Shown here: one piece after another, positions 17,027 to 25,899 of the stretch
How the letters are laid out: each line of letters opens with the position of its first letter
How positions within the stretch are numbered: the stretch's first letter is position 1
Assembly (NCBI GenBank): GCA_040905505.1
Contig: JBBDRL010000038.1
Span: forward strand, 95,397-159,396
Origin: WHSP01 sp040905505
Lineage (GTDB): Bacteria > Gemmatimonadota > Gemmatimonadetes > Longimicrobiales > Longimicrobiaceae
Length of the DNA stretch: 64,000 nt
Direction: 5' to 3'
Program-made: the position numbers and the translations under genes
The notes under the pieces: generated by a model
The model's input: the letters and a program-made list of their open reading frames with translations, nothing else
Database searches by the model: none
Told to the model about the DNA's origin: nothing

Positions 17027-18214
17027 ATGCGTAACCGCTACGGGCCGACGGCTCTTGCCCTGTTGGCGGCGGTGGTCCTCGGGTGGTATCTGCTCTACAC
17101 CGAGCTCCTGATGCGCGAGATGCGGCGCGACGCAATCGTGCACTCCAGCATATACTTCGAAATTCTGCGGGGTCTGAACGATCCCCGGCCCGGCGCCGCG
17201 GAGGAGACGCTGCTCAACATGATCGACGAGGTCCAGAACCTCGATATTCCTATCATTGTCGCCGATGCCGACGGAATTCCCGCCTTCACCACCAACCTCC
17301 CGTTCCAGGCCGATCCCAACAATCCGCAGGACCAGCAGCGGCTCAACGAGTACATGCTCGAGCTCGCGGAGCGGAATCCGCCCATGGTTGAGCCGGATCT
17401 GGGGATCGTCTACGTCGGAGAGCCTCCGCTCATACGACGGCTTCGCTGGATCCCGTGGTTCCAGGTGGGAGCCCTCGCATGCCTGCTGGCAGCAGCCGCC
17501 TTCATGGTCAGGCACAACCAGAGGGTCGAACGGGAGCGGATCTGGGCGACGATGGCGCGCGAGTCGGCCCATCAGATGGCGACGCCACTCTCGTCCCTCA
17601 CGGGCTGGGTCGAGATCCTCCGCCTGCCGCCCGACGAACGTGAGCAGATGGCCTCGCTCCCGGCGGTCACGGCCGAGATGGAAGCCGACCTCGAGCGGCT
17701 GGAGAAGGTCTCACGTCGGTTCGAATGGATCGGTCGGCCCGTCCGCCGCGAACCCGTCGACGTGCGCTCGATCCTCCGGACGCTCGAACGATACGTGCGC
17801 GTGAGAATGCCACAGATCGCGCAGAACGTGGAACTTCAGGTCGAGGTCGAGGAAGGACTCCCGCCTGTCGTGGGCAATGCGGTGCTTCTGGAATGGGCGC
17901 TGGAGAATCTGGTCAAGAACGGGCTCGACGCGCTGGCGGGCTCCGGCGGTCGGATCACCGTGTCCGCGAATCGGCATTCCGAATCGCGGGTGGCGATCGA
18001 GATCGCCGACAACGGGCCGGGCGTCGCGCCCGCGGTACGTGCCAATCTGTTCGAGCCGGGCGTCACGACGAAGAAGGGGGGCTGGGGCGTCGGGTTGTCG
18101 CTGTCGCGCCGCATCATCGAGGACGTGCACGGTGGGCGGCTGTCGCTGCTACCGTCGTACGAAGAAGGCGCGACCTTCGTCGTCGAGCTTCCGATCTCGG
18201 AAGCGTCGGCATGA
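17027..18214 (+). CDS. Membrane-bound sensor histidine kinase
   Basis: The 395-residue protein has one membrane helix at about 7-25, a periplasmic or extracytoplasmic region of about 115 residues, and a second helix at about 143-161. The dimerisation helix follows at once with phospho-acceptor H182 in ESAHQMATPLSSL; no HAMP domain is visible. The ATPase domain shows the N-box ENLVKNGLDAL (N294, N298), G1 DNGPG at 328-332 and G2 GWGVGLSLS at 352-360. ATG 17027 starts 5 bases after serS; the same frame is open upstream but only inside serS. The end overlaps pcrA (ATGA). No response regulator is adjacent. Confidence 0.92.
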   Translation: MRNRYGPTALALLAAVVLGWYLLYTELLMREMRRDAIVHSSIYFEILRGLNDPRPGAAEETLLNMIDEVQNLDIPIIVADADGIPAFTTNLPFQADPNNPQDQQRLNEYMLELAERNPPMVEPDLGIVYVGEPPLIRRLRWIPWFQVGALACLLAAAAFMVRHNQRVERERIWATMARESAHQMATPLSSLTGWVEILRLPPDEREQMASLPAVTAEMEADLERLEKVSRRFEWIGRPVRREPVDVRSILRTLERYVRVRMPQIAQNVELQVEVEEGLPPVVGNAVLLEWALENLVKNGLDALAGSGGRITVSANRHSESRVAIEIADNGPGVAPAVRANLFEPGVTTKKGGWGVGLSLSRRIIEDVHGGRLSLLPSYEEGATFVVELPISEASA

Positions 18215-20559
18215 GCGGACAGTGGGACGACGTGCCGTACCTGGCCCGCCTCAACCCCGAGCAACGCGAAGCCGCGGAGCACTTCGAGGGCCCGCTCCTG
18301 GTCCTCGCCGGCGCCGGATCAGGCAAGACGCGCGTGCTCACGTCCCGGATCGCTCACCTCATCGACAACTACGGTGTCGCGCCCGACTCGATCCTGGCGC
18401 TCACGTTCACCAATCGGGCCGCGGGAGAGATGCGCGACCGTGTCCGAGAGCTCCTGAGCCGGGACCCGTCGGGGATGTGGATCGGCACCTTCCACGCGAT
18501 CGGCGCCCGCATGCTGCGGCGCGATGCTTCGCGGATCGGATGGTCGCCCAATTTCCTCATCTACGATTCGGACGACTCCGAGCGGCTGGTGCGCCGGATC
18601 CTGAAGGACGAGCTGGGCCTCGATCCGAAGCGATGGAGCCCGAAGGCCGTGCGAGGCGCGATCTCCTCCGCTAAGAACGAGCTGGTCGAAGTCGAGGAGT
18701 ACACCGAACAGGCGCTGGATGCCTACACGCAGGTCGTCGCGCGGGTCTACGAGCGCTATCAGACCGCCCTGCGCGAGGCGAACGCCTTCGATTTCGACGA
18801 TCTGCTCATCAAGCCGGTCGTGATCCTCCGCCAGTTCCCCGCGGTGCTCGACCGCTATCGCCGACGGTTCAATTTCGTGATGGTCGACGAGTACCAGGAC
18901 ACCAATCGCGCGCAATACGTCTTCCTCAAGCTCATCTCTGGCCGCGGGGCTGAGGCTGGGGATGTCGGCGGCCATGGCCGTGGCGGCAACCTCTTCGTGG
19001 TGGGCGACGACGATCAGTCCATCTACGGCTGGCGAGGGGCGGACGTTCGGAACATCCTCGACTTCGAGAATGACTTTCCCGACGCGCGCGTGGTCCGCCT
19101 GGAAGAGAATTACCGTTCGACGAAACGAATTCTCGACGCGGCCAACAGTGTGATCGCGGAGAACGTCCGCAGGAAAGGAAAGGTGCTGCGCACCGCCAAC
19201 GTGGCCGGCGACCCGATCAGCGTGGTGGAGGCGGCGGACGAGAGTGACGAGGCAGATTGGATCGCCGGGCAGGTGCAGTCGTACCTCGCAGAAGAGCCGC
19301 AGCGGGCGGCAGGTGACTTCGTCGTCCTCTACCGTACGAACGCCCAGTCCCGCGCTCTGGAAGAGGCCTTTCTCCGCGAAGGCATTTCCTATCGGATCGT
19401 CGGCGGACAGCGGTTCTACGAACGGCGCGAGGTGAAGGATGTGCTCGCATACCTTCGCCTGGTCGCCAACCCGGCCGATGATGAAGCCTTCCTCCGGATC
19501 GCCAATGTGCCGCGCCGCGGAATCGGGGATACCTCACTCGCGCGGCTCGCGGAGTCGGCGCGGCAGGAGCGGACGACGCTGCTGGCGGCGGCGGCGAGCG
19601 CGGACCTGAACCCCGCAATCCGTGGGAAGGCCTCACGCTCCCTGCCGGCGGTAGCGGCGCTGCTCCAGAAGTATGCGGCGGTCGTCGGCATTCTTCCGCT
19701 GGACCAGCTCCTGAGGCAACTCATCGACGAGACTGGACTTTACGAGGCGCTCCGGGAAGAAGGCCCCGAGGGGGAGGACCGGATCGCGAACGTCGAGGAA
19801 CTGATCGCCAGCGCTGCCGACCTCGAAATTCGGCTGAGCGACGGCGATCCCGCCCTGGCGGTCGAGATCGAGGACGAGCTGGCGGGCGAGGGCGTTCGCT
19901 CGATCGACCTCTTCCTGACGCACGTCGCGCTCGTCGCGGACGTCGACCAGCACGACCCGGGTGCCGAGGTCGTCAGCCTGATGACCCTTCACAACGCGAA
20001 GGGATTGGAATTCCCCGTCGTATTCGTCGCGGGCATGGAAGAAGGCCTGTTCCCCCTCTCCAGGGTGCTGGACGAGCCGGCGGAGCTGGAGGAGGAGCGG
20101 CGACTCTTCTACGTGGGAATCACCAGGGCCCAGGAGAAGCTCTTCCTCACCACTGCCCGCCGCCGGCGGCGTGGAGGCGAGTGGCTTGACGCGCTGCCCT
20201 CCAGCTTTCTCGAGGCGATCCCGAAGGAGACGCTGAACCTGCACCGGACCGAGCGGGTCCGGGTGTTTACGCGCTCGAGCTTTACCGGCCGGGGGCCGTC
20301 TCTACCGACGCGCCGCCGGCAGCGACTCGGCCTCGACCCGGCCGGGGTCGCGCCGACCCCCGACAGGGTCGTAGACTACTCCGACACACAGGACCCGGTG
20401 CGGCTGGTGAAGGGCGCCCGCGTCCGGCACCCGCAGTTCGGCTCCGGCAGCGTCCTGGAGGTCAGCGGCTTCGGAAGCGACGTCCGCGCCACGATCGACT
20501 TCGACTCGATCGGCCGGAAGCAGGTCGTCGTCCGGTACGCCAATCTGGAGCAGGACTGA
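18211..20559 (+). CDS. pcrA: ATP-dependent 3'-5' DNA helicase, UvrD/PcrA type
   Basis: A superfamily 1A helicase for nucleotide excision repair, mismatch repair or removal of RecA filaments. The 782-residue protein shows motif I GAGSGKT at 34-40, motif II DEYQDTN, motif III GDDDQSIYGWRGA, motif IV EENYRST, motif V MTLHNAKGLEFPVVF and motif VI YVGITRAQEKL. The last 50 residues (VRHPQFGSGSV) form the Tudor-like RNA polymerase-binding domain typical of PcrA. ATG 18211 overlaps the kinase stop; the open frame further upstream lies within the kinase gene. PcrA and UvrD cannot be separated by sequence alone. Confidence 0.95.
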   Translation: MSGQWDDVPYLARLNPEQREAAEHFEGPLLVLAGAGSGKTRVLTSRIAHLIDNYGVAPDSILALTFTNRAAGEMRDRVRELLSRDPSGMWIGTFHAIGARMLRRDASRIGWSPNFLIYDSDDSERLVRRILKDELGLDPKRWSPKAVRGAISSAKNELVEVEEYTEQALDAYTQVVARVYERYQTALREANAFDFDDLLIKPVVILRQFPAVLDRYRRRFNFVMVDEYQDTNRAQYVFLKLISGRGAEAGDVGGHGRGGNLFVVGDDDQSIYGWRGADVRNILDFENDFPDARVVRLEENYRSTKRILDAANSVIAENVRRKGKVLRTANVAGDPISVVEAADESDEADWIAGQVQSYLAEEPQRAAGDFVVLYRTNAQSRALEEAFLREGISYRIVGGQRFYERREVKDVLAYLRLVANPADDEAFLRIANVPRRGIGDTSLARLAESARQERTTLLAAAASADLNPAIRGKASRSLPAVAALLQKYAAVVGILPLDQLLRQLIDETGLYEALREEGPEGEDRIANVEELIASAADLEIRLSDGDPALAVEIEDELAGEGVRSIDLFLTHVALVADVDQHDPGAEVVSLMTLHNAKGLEFPVVFVAGMEEGLFPLSRVLDEPAELEEERRLFYVGITRAQEKLFLTTARRRRRGGEWLDALPSSFLEAIPKETLNLHRTERVRVFTRSSFTGRGPSLPTRRRQRLGLDPAGVAPTPDRVVDYSDTQDPVRLVKGARVRHPQFGSGSVLEVSGFGSDVRATIDFDSIGRKQVVVRYANLEQD

Positions 20560-20618
20560 GATTGAGGTGGCGTTATTCGCGGGCCGGGCGCCTCACACGT
20601 GACGACTACGAATAAACC

Positions 20619-20939
20619 ATGGCACTGAGTCAGACCGAGGTAGATCAGATCGCGCAACTTGCACGACTCGCGCTCGGGCCGGACGAGAGGGACGCGATGG
20701 CGAGAGACCTGGCATCCATTTTGGACCACATGCGCGAGCTCGAGATTCTCGACGTCGCCGATGTGGCGCCGATGCGGGGCGTCAGCGACCACGCGGCCCC
20801 GATGCGAGCGGATGAGCCCGGCGCGGATGCCCTGGAGCACCCCATCGATGATTTCGCCCCCGCTTGGGAGCAGGGTTTCTTCGTGGTCCCACGCCTCGCG
20901 GCCCTCGATGCCGACGCGTCGGCCGGAGACGCCTCATGA
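20619..20939 (+). CDS. gatC: Asp-tRNA(Asn)/Glu-tRNA(Gln) amidotransferase subunit C
   Basis: GatC is the small subunit that stabilises GatA in the amidotransferase that converts mischarged Glu-tRNA(Gln) or Asp-tRNA(Asn). The 106-residue protein has the family start LSQTEVDQIAQLARLAL and the ILDHMRELEILDVADVAPM segment. No Shine-Dalgarno sequence is visible before ATG 20619. Its stop overlaps the gatA ATG by four bases. The presence of GatCAB implies that Gln-tRNA or Asn-tRNA is made by the indirect route. Confidence 0.95.
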   Translation: MALSQTEVDQIAQLARLALGPDERDAMARDLASILDHMRELEILDVADVAPMRGVSDHAAPMRADEPGADALEHPIDDFAPAWEQGFFVVPRLAALDADASAGDAS

Positions 20940-22402
20940 CCCTCCGCAGTCATCTGTCGGTCCGGGAGCTCTCCGCCGGCGTGCGGGCTGCGGAGATCGA
21001 TCCCGCGGCAATCCTCAAGCACGCGCGCGACGCGCTGGCCCGCGCGGACAGTGGCCCGGCCCCGGTCGCGGCGTTCCTCGCGGTAGATCTCGACTCGCCC
21101 GGCACGCAGCGCGCCGACGGCCCGCTCGCGGGGGTTCCGATCGCCGTGAAGGACAACATCGTAACCACGGAACACCCCACGACCTGTGGCTCGCGGATCT
21201 TGGAGGGCTATCGGTCGCCCTTCAACGCCACGGCCGTCCAGCGGCTGCGGCTGGCGGGGGGACGGATCGTCGGGAAAACGAATCTGGACGAGTTCGGGAT
21301 GGGCTCCTCCACCGAGTACTCGGCGTTCGGGCCCACGCGGAATCCACGGGATCGGGAGAGAGTCCCGGGCGGGAGCTCGGGCGGGTCGGCCGCCGCCGTT
21401 GCGGCCGGTATCGTACCGGCGGCGATCGGCTCCGAAACGGGCGGCTCGGTCCGCCAGCCAGCCGCGTTCTGCGGCGTGGTGGGTATCAAGCCGACCTACG
21501 GCCGCGTCTCGCGGTATGGTCTCGTCGCCTATGCGTCCTCGCTCGATCAGATCGGCGTCTTCGGCCGCACCGTCGACGATGCCGCGGCCGTGCTCGAGGT
21601 GATCGCGGGCCATGACCCGCTGGACTCGACCAGCGCGGACCGTCCCGTTCCCGAACTCCGATCGGCGGAGAAGGGGGCCCTCGAGGGTGTCGTCATCGGG
21701 GTGCCAGAGGAGTACTTTCCGGCAATGCTCGACGACGGTGTCGCCCAGGTCTGCCGCGCGGCCCTTCGGCGACTCGAGGGGCTGGGCGCGGAGCTGAGGG
21801 AAGTCTCACTTCCGACGACGCCGCAGGCGATTCCAACCTACTACATCATCGCCCCCGCAGAGGCCTCGTCGAATCTCGCCCGGTTCGACGGCGTGCGGTA
21901 CGGAGTGCGCCCGCCCGGAGCCGCCGACCTGAAGGAGATGTACGAGCGGACGCGGGCGCTCTTCGGCCCCGAGGTCAAACGCCGCATCATGCTGGGTACC
22001 TATGTGCTCTCCGCCGGCTATTACGACGCGTATTACGCACGGGCGCAGCGTGTCCGGCGTCTCATCGCCGGGGATTTCGAGAACGTCTTCGCGTCCGGCG
22101 TCGACGCGATCTTCACCCCGACGACGCCAACGCCGGCCTTCCGCTTCGGCGAGCGTACCCAGGATCCCTACGAGATGTATCTCTCCGACGTCTTCACGGT
22201 GACCGCCAACCTGGCCGGCATTCCGGCGCTCTCCCTGCCGGTCGGAAGCGTGGGCGGTCTGCCCGTGGGCGGTCAGCTCATGGCCGGGCCCTTCGCGGAA
22301 GAGACGCTCGTTCGCGTCGCCAGTGCACTGGAAGGTGATCTCGCCGCCGCGGGGCTCGCGCCGGACCCCAGCGCGGCGAGCGACGTGCCCGATTCCCACT
22401 GA
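20936..22402 (+). CDS. gatA: Asp-tRNA(Asn)/Glu-tRNA(Gln) amidotransferase subunit A
   Basis: The amidase subunit releases ammonia from glutamine. The 488-residue protein carries the amidase-signature triad with the expected spacing: K72 (AVKDN), cis-Ser S147 (GGSSGGS) and nucleophile S171 (SETGGSVRQP). ATG 20936 overlaps gatC (ATGA) and matches the family N-terminus; the open frame upstream runs back into gatC. The stop overlaps the gatB ATG by one base. All three subunits are thus translationally coupled. Confidence 0.97.
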   Translation: MTLRSHLSVRELSAGVRAAEIDPAAILKHARDALARADSGPAPVAAFLAVDLDSPGTQRADGPLAGVPIAVKDNIVTTEHPTTCGSRILEGYRSPFNATAVQRLRLAGGRIVGKTNLDEFGMGSSTEYSAFGPTRNPRDRERVPGGSSGGSAAAVAAGIVPAAIGSETGGSVRQPAAFCGVVGIKPTYGRVSRYGLVAYASSLDQIGVFGRTVDDAAAVLEVIAGHDPLDSTSADRPVPELRSAEKGALEGVVIGVPEEYFPAMLDDGVAQVCRAALRRLEGLGAELREVSLPTTPQAIPTYYIIAPAEASSNLARFDGVRYGVRPPGAADLKEMYERTRALFGPEVKRRIMLGTYVLSAGYYDAYYARAQRVRRLIAGDFENVFASGVDAIFTPTTPTPAFRFGERTQDPYEMYLSDVFTVTANLAGIPALSLPVGSVGGLPVGGQLMAGPFAEETLVRVASALEGDLAAAGLAPDPSAASDVPDSH

Positions 22403-23850
22403 TGTCGGAGCAGCCCATGTCGGAATTCGAGCCGGTGATCGGGCTGGAGATCCACGTCCAGCTCAAGACGCGGAGCAAGCTCTTCTGCGGCAACGAGAAC
22501 GAGTTCGGCGCCGATCCCAACAACCACGTCTGCCCCGTCTGCCTCGGGCTTCCTGGCGCATTGCCGGTCCTGAACCGGCGTGCCGTGGACCTCGGCGTGC
22601 GCGCGGCACTCGGGCTCCACTGCAACGTCCACGAGCGTTCGATCTTCGCGCGAAAGAACTACTTCTATCCGGATCTGCCCAAGGGCTATCAAATCTCCCA
22701 ATTCGACGAGCCGTTCGCGACTGCTGGCCATCTCGATGTGCAGATCACGGACGGCGATGCGCCGGCGCGGGTCAGGATCCGCCGCATCCACCTCGAGGAG
22801 GACGCTGGTAAGTCGCTGCACGACCGCGTGCCCGGTGCGACGGCTGTCGATCTCAACCGGACCGGCGTTCCACTGATCGAAATCGTCACGGAGCCGGACG
22901 TGCGGTCACCCGCACAGGCGCGAGAGTTCCTGGTCCGGTTGAAACGGGCGCTGGAATACATGGACGTCAGCGATTGCAACATGGAGGAGGGGAGTCTTCG
23001 TGTGGACGCGAATGTGTCGGTCCGCCGACCGGGTGATGAGCTCGGGACGAAGACGGAGGTGAAGAACATGAACTCCTTCAGCAACGTCGAACGGGCACTG
23101 GTGTTCGAGATCGATCGCCAGCAGCGGCTACGCTCCGCCGGCGAGCCCGTCGTCCACGAGACACTGCTGTGGGATGACCGGCGGGGCGAAGCGCGGGCGA
23201 TGCGCAGCAAGGAAGAGAGCCACGATTATCGTTACTTTCCGGACCCCGACCTGCCGCCGGTCGAAATCTCGGCCGAGTGGCTCGAGTCGATCCGCTCGAG
23301 CGTACCCGAGATGCCGTGGATCCGCACTGCCCGGTTCGAAGCAGCCTACCAACTGTCGGCCGAGCACGCGGAGCAGCTGACCGCCTCCCGCGCCGTCGCG
23401 GACTATTTCGAGGCGGCGATCGCCGCCGGGGCGGAGCCCGGTGAGACCGCGAGCTGGGTGATGGGAGAGGTCCTCGCGGGCGTCAAAGCGGAGCGGACCA
23501 CGATCGGTGAGTTCGCCATCCGACCGGCTGAACTGGCGGAACTGCTGGCCCTCCTGCGCTCGGGCAAGATCTCACGGCCGATCGCCCGCCAGGTGTTCGG
23601 AACCATGCTCGAGACCGGCCGATCCCCCGAAGACATCGTGGAGAAGGAAGGGCTCGTTCAGATCCGCGATGCATCGGCGCTGGAGACCTGGGTCGACCAG
23701 GCCCTCGAAGGCTCGCCCGACGAAGTGCAGCGCTTCCGCGGCGGCGAGAAGAAGCTGATGGGCTTCTTCGTCGGCCAGGTCATGAAAGCATCCCGCGGTA
23801 AAGCCGACCCGAAACAGGTTTCGGAAATGCTTCGGCAGCGCCTTTCATGA
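22402..23850 (+). CDS. gatB: Asp-tRNA(Asn)/Glu-tRNA(Gln) amidotransferase subunit B
   Basis: GatB binds tRNA and activates its side-chain carboxylate with ATP before amidation. The 482-residue protein shows VIGLEIHVQLKTRSKLFC near residue 12, CPVCLGLPGALPVLN, and the C-terminal YqeY-like helical domain with GKISRPIARQVFGTMLETG. The first ATG (22402) overlaps gatA; an alternative ATG five codons on is possible. The 52-base gap before the convergent phospholipase gene holds only a weak hairpin. Confidence 0.97.
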   Translation: MSEQPMSEFEPVIGLEIHVQLKTRSKLFCGNENEFGADPNNHVCPVCLGLPGALPVLNRRAVDLGVRAALGLHCNVHERSIFARKNYFYPDLPKGYQISQFDEPFATAGHLDVQITDGDAPARVRIRRIHLEEDAGKSLHDRVPGATAVDLNRTGVPLIEIVTEPDVRSPAQAREFLVRLKRALEYMDVSDCNMEEGSLRVDANVSVRRPGDELGTKTEVKNMNSFSNVERALVFEIDRQQRLRSAGEPVVHETLLWDDRRGEARAMRSKEESHDYRYFPDPDLPPVEISAEWLESIRSSVPEMPWIRTARFEAAYQLSAEHAEQLTASRAVADYFEAAIAAGAEPGETASWVMGEVLAGVKAERTTIGEFAIRPAELAELLALLRSGKISRPIARQVFGTMLETGRSPEDIVEKEGLVQIRDASALETWVDQALEGSPDEVQRFRGGEKKLMGFFVGQVMKASRGKADPKQVSEMLRQRLS

Positions 23851-23902
23851 TCTTAGCTCCGCGACTCAGCGGCGGCGCGATTCCGAAGCGCGAAGGACTT
23901 TC

Positions 23903-24802
23903 CTAGACCTCCGTGCCCGCCTTCGAGAGATGCCCGAACGGCACTTCGGGCAAGGGAAAGAAGTTGTCGGCGAGCTCCTCGAGTACGCTCGGGGAATCGA
24001 GCTTTCCTTCCTTCAGCGCCATTCGGCGGATTCGCTTCGACATGGCCAGGTTCTCATCGCCAATCGGGTCGAGCCCCGCCGCGATCGCTTCTCCCCTGCG
24101 CTGGAGATAATCGACGACGTAGTCGAAGGAGAGCGCCGTGTAGCTCTCGATCGCCTGCCCGGATAGCGACCAGCGGGAGTTCTGGAGGAGGGTGCCGAAC
24201 ACGGCATGCCAGCGCTCGTTGTCCTGAAAGCGGATCATCCCCCGAAAGATCCGCCGGTTGGTCTGGAACGAAAAGAGCGTTGCGGACAGGACGCGATCGA
24301 ACAGGGCGTCGGCCGCCGAATGATCGTGATTCATCACCACTCCGCGCGCCAGACGGGTGTAGTTGTCACCCAGGTGCACATCCATCCGGTGCTCCCAGTA
24401 CGAGTGTCCGAGCGCCTTCGTCGAGGAGGTGAGCAGCAACTGGCGCGGGACGAAGAAGTTGTGGGCGATCGTGTCCGCCGCCAGATGCGAGAGATAGCCG
24501 AGACTCACAGCACGGAGCCGCTCCGTTTCGGCCGTCTCGAAGATCTCCTCGCCGATATGCCAATTGTGGCAATGGCGGCCCTCCGGTACGTACTTCTTGG
24601 CGAGAGAGATGTCGGCGGCTACGGATCCGTAGAGGTAGTCTCGTGGATACCTGGCCAGCAGGGCGCTGACGGCCGGCGGGAGAAGCGAGAGAGAGTCGAG
24701 GACGGCCGAGCCAAGGTACACGTGCGTAGCCGGACCCCACGCCCAGGCCGGTTCGGGGAAGAGAAGGACCGCCGCCGAGCAGAGAAGGAGCGCAACTGCC
24801 AC
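23903..24802 (-). CDS. Zinc-dependent phospholipase C-like secreted protein
   Basis: The 299-residue protein has a hydrophobic leader ending in AWA, then WGPATH. A Trp directly after signal cleavage is a zinc ligand in the bacterial phospholipase C/S1-P1 fold. Other likely ligands are the CHNWH segment, GYLSHLAADTIAHNFF (two His and an Asp) and HSYWEHRMD. A phospholipid or other phosphoester substrate is likely but unproven. The only available start is GTG 24802, which has no ribosome site and gives a leader with no basic residue. An in-frame TAG two codons upstream is the stop of the YtxH-like gene. Confidence 0.8.
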   Translation of the reverse strand: MAVALLLCSAAVLLFPEPAWAWGPATHVYLGSAVLDSLSLLPPAVSALLARYPRDYLYGSVAADISLAKKYVPEGRHCHNWHIGEEIFETAETERLRAVSLGYLSHLAADTIAHNFFVPRQLLLTSSTKALGHSYWEHRMDVHLGDNYTRLARGVVMNHDHSAADALFDRVLSATLFSFQTNRRIFRGMIRFQDNERWHAVFGTLLQNSRWSLSGQAIESYTALSFDYVVDYLQRRGEAIAAGLDPIGDENLAMSKRIRRMALKEGKLDSPSVLEELADNFFPLPEVPFGHLSKAGTEV

Positions 24803-24808
24803 AGGGGT

Positions 24809-25180
24809 CTACAGCCCGGCGCGCCGCCGGGTCTTCTTCGCGCCCTTGGCGAGCTCCTTCGCCTGGTCTTCCACGAGGTCCCTGAGCTCGGATCGCGCCT
24901 GCGCCAGGATGTCGCCGACCTCCTCGCGGAAATCCCCCAGCAACTCCCTGCCAGCGCCGATGACCTCGGAGGTCAGGTCGGATGTGGCGCCGGAGCCTTC
25001 ACGAACGCCCCGCGAGAGGTGCCCGTAGCTCTTCCGCATCTGCCGGCGGTAGGGCTTCATCTGCTTGGTGACCCTAGCACGCGGTGACGGCTCCGGCTGG
25101 AGAAGCAAAGTCGCTCCAATGCCCAGCACAGTGCCCACGGCGAAGGCCGTCAGGAAGTCGACCGTATCTTGACGTGGCAT
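24809..25180 (-). CDS. YtxH-like small membrane-anchored protein
   Basis: The 123-residue protein has one membrane helix at about residues 9-25 (AFAVGTVLGIGATLLL) followed by a basic, then long amphipathic helical region ending KKTRRRAGL. This resembles YtxH/DUF948-type general stress or envelope proteins; the function is unknown. ATG 25180 is chosen because GGAG lies 8 bases upstream and because the open frame before it (to 25318) encodes an unlikely Arg-rich stretch. It ends 6 bases before, and in the same frame as, the phospholipase gene. Confidence 0.75.
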   Translation of the reverse strand: MPRQDTVDFLTAFAVGTVLGIGATLLLQPEPSPRARVTKQMKPYRRQMRKSYGHLSRGVREGSGATSDLTSEVIGAGRELLGDFREEVGDILAQARSELRDLVEDQAKELAKGAKKTRRRAGL

Positions 25181-25292
25181 CCTCGAATCTCCGGTTCTGG
25201 TTCGGTGGGTATATCCGGCTCCGCGAGGTGCAAGACTGATTCCATGTCGTTGCCGCCGACGCGCCGTCCCGCTCGGGGTGGGAGCCGATAGG

Positions 25293-25661
25293 CTACGCGC
25301 CCCGCGCTCTCTCCCCATCGTTGCCGAGCTCGGGAGAAAGCCCCACCACCCGATTGACGGGGATGGTGAAGACGATGCCGGTGGCGGGATTCTCCAGATC
25401 GCCGCAGATCTCGCGCAGGAGGTTCAGCACGCCTTCGACCTTCTCGTCCTCGCGAATCACGCTGAAGATCGTCTGGTTCTGCGGCCGCGACCGCGAGGCG
25501 AGCGCCTCGAGTCCCGCGAAGATCGGGATGTCATGGGAAAGTACGCGGCCCATGCCCTCGCTTCCGATGATGGTCGCACCGGTGATGCCGAGTTCGACCA
25601 TTCCCGAAAGGATTTCGTCGAGCTTCTCTTCCTCGTTGATGACCGCGATCAGAAGCTGCAC
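25293..25661 (-). CDS. PII-like (nitrogen regulatory protein P-II superfamily) protein
   Basis: The 122-residue protein aligns by pattern with PII proteins: a first strand MQLLIAVINE, a KLDEILSGMVELGITGATIIGSEGMGRV segment corresponding to the PII helix and strand before the T-loop, and ENPATGIVFTIPVNRVVGL matching the C-terminal strand and B/C-loop region. The T-loop lacks the usual Tyr modification site, so it is probably not uridylylated GlnB/GlnK. It may sense a small ligand. It is divergent from murA and lies upstream of the YtxH-like gene on the same strand. Confidence 0.7.
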   Translation of the reverse strand: MQLLIAVINEEEKLDEILSGMVELGITGATIIGSEGMGRVLSHDIPIFAGLEALASRSRPQNQTIFSVIREDEKVEGVLNLLREICGDLENPATGIVFTIPVNRVVGLSPELGNDGERARGA

Positions 25662-25899
25662 GGGGCGTCGCCGCTAGGGGAGGGGTGCGGCGAAGGCGCG
25701 CCGCGTCGGGGCCGATCGTGAAGTTACCCGCCGGCGCGGAGGGGTGTCAAGCGAGTCCGCCGGCCGCCTCGCCCCCGACGCGGCGGGAGGGTATGCGCAT
25801 GATCTTTGCGCACGAACGCCGCTTTCCGCGCCGTGTCCGAGCACCAGTAAGGAGCGAGGCCGACGGCCAGACCGCGTCACACGTCAGGAGACAACGCAA

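Noticed and set aside
15738..17135. A 465-codon open frame on the - strand opposite serS
   Set aside because: It is a shadow frame caused by high GC. It has low-complexity composition and no motif, and serS on the + strand is unambiguous.
17725..18210. N-terminal extension of the helicase frame into the histidine kinase gene
   Set aside because: The extension is Arg-rich and out of frame with the kinase, which has clear conserved boxes. ATG 18211 overlaps the kinase stop and matches the family.
23851..23902. Terminator between convergent gatB and the phospholipase gene
   Set aside because: Only a 4-5 bp GCGC stem and no clean T run, so support is insufficient.
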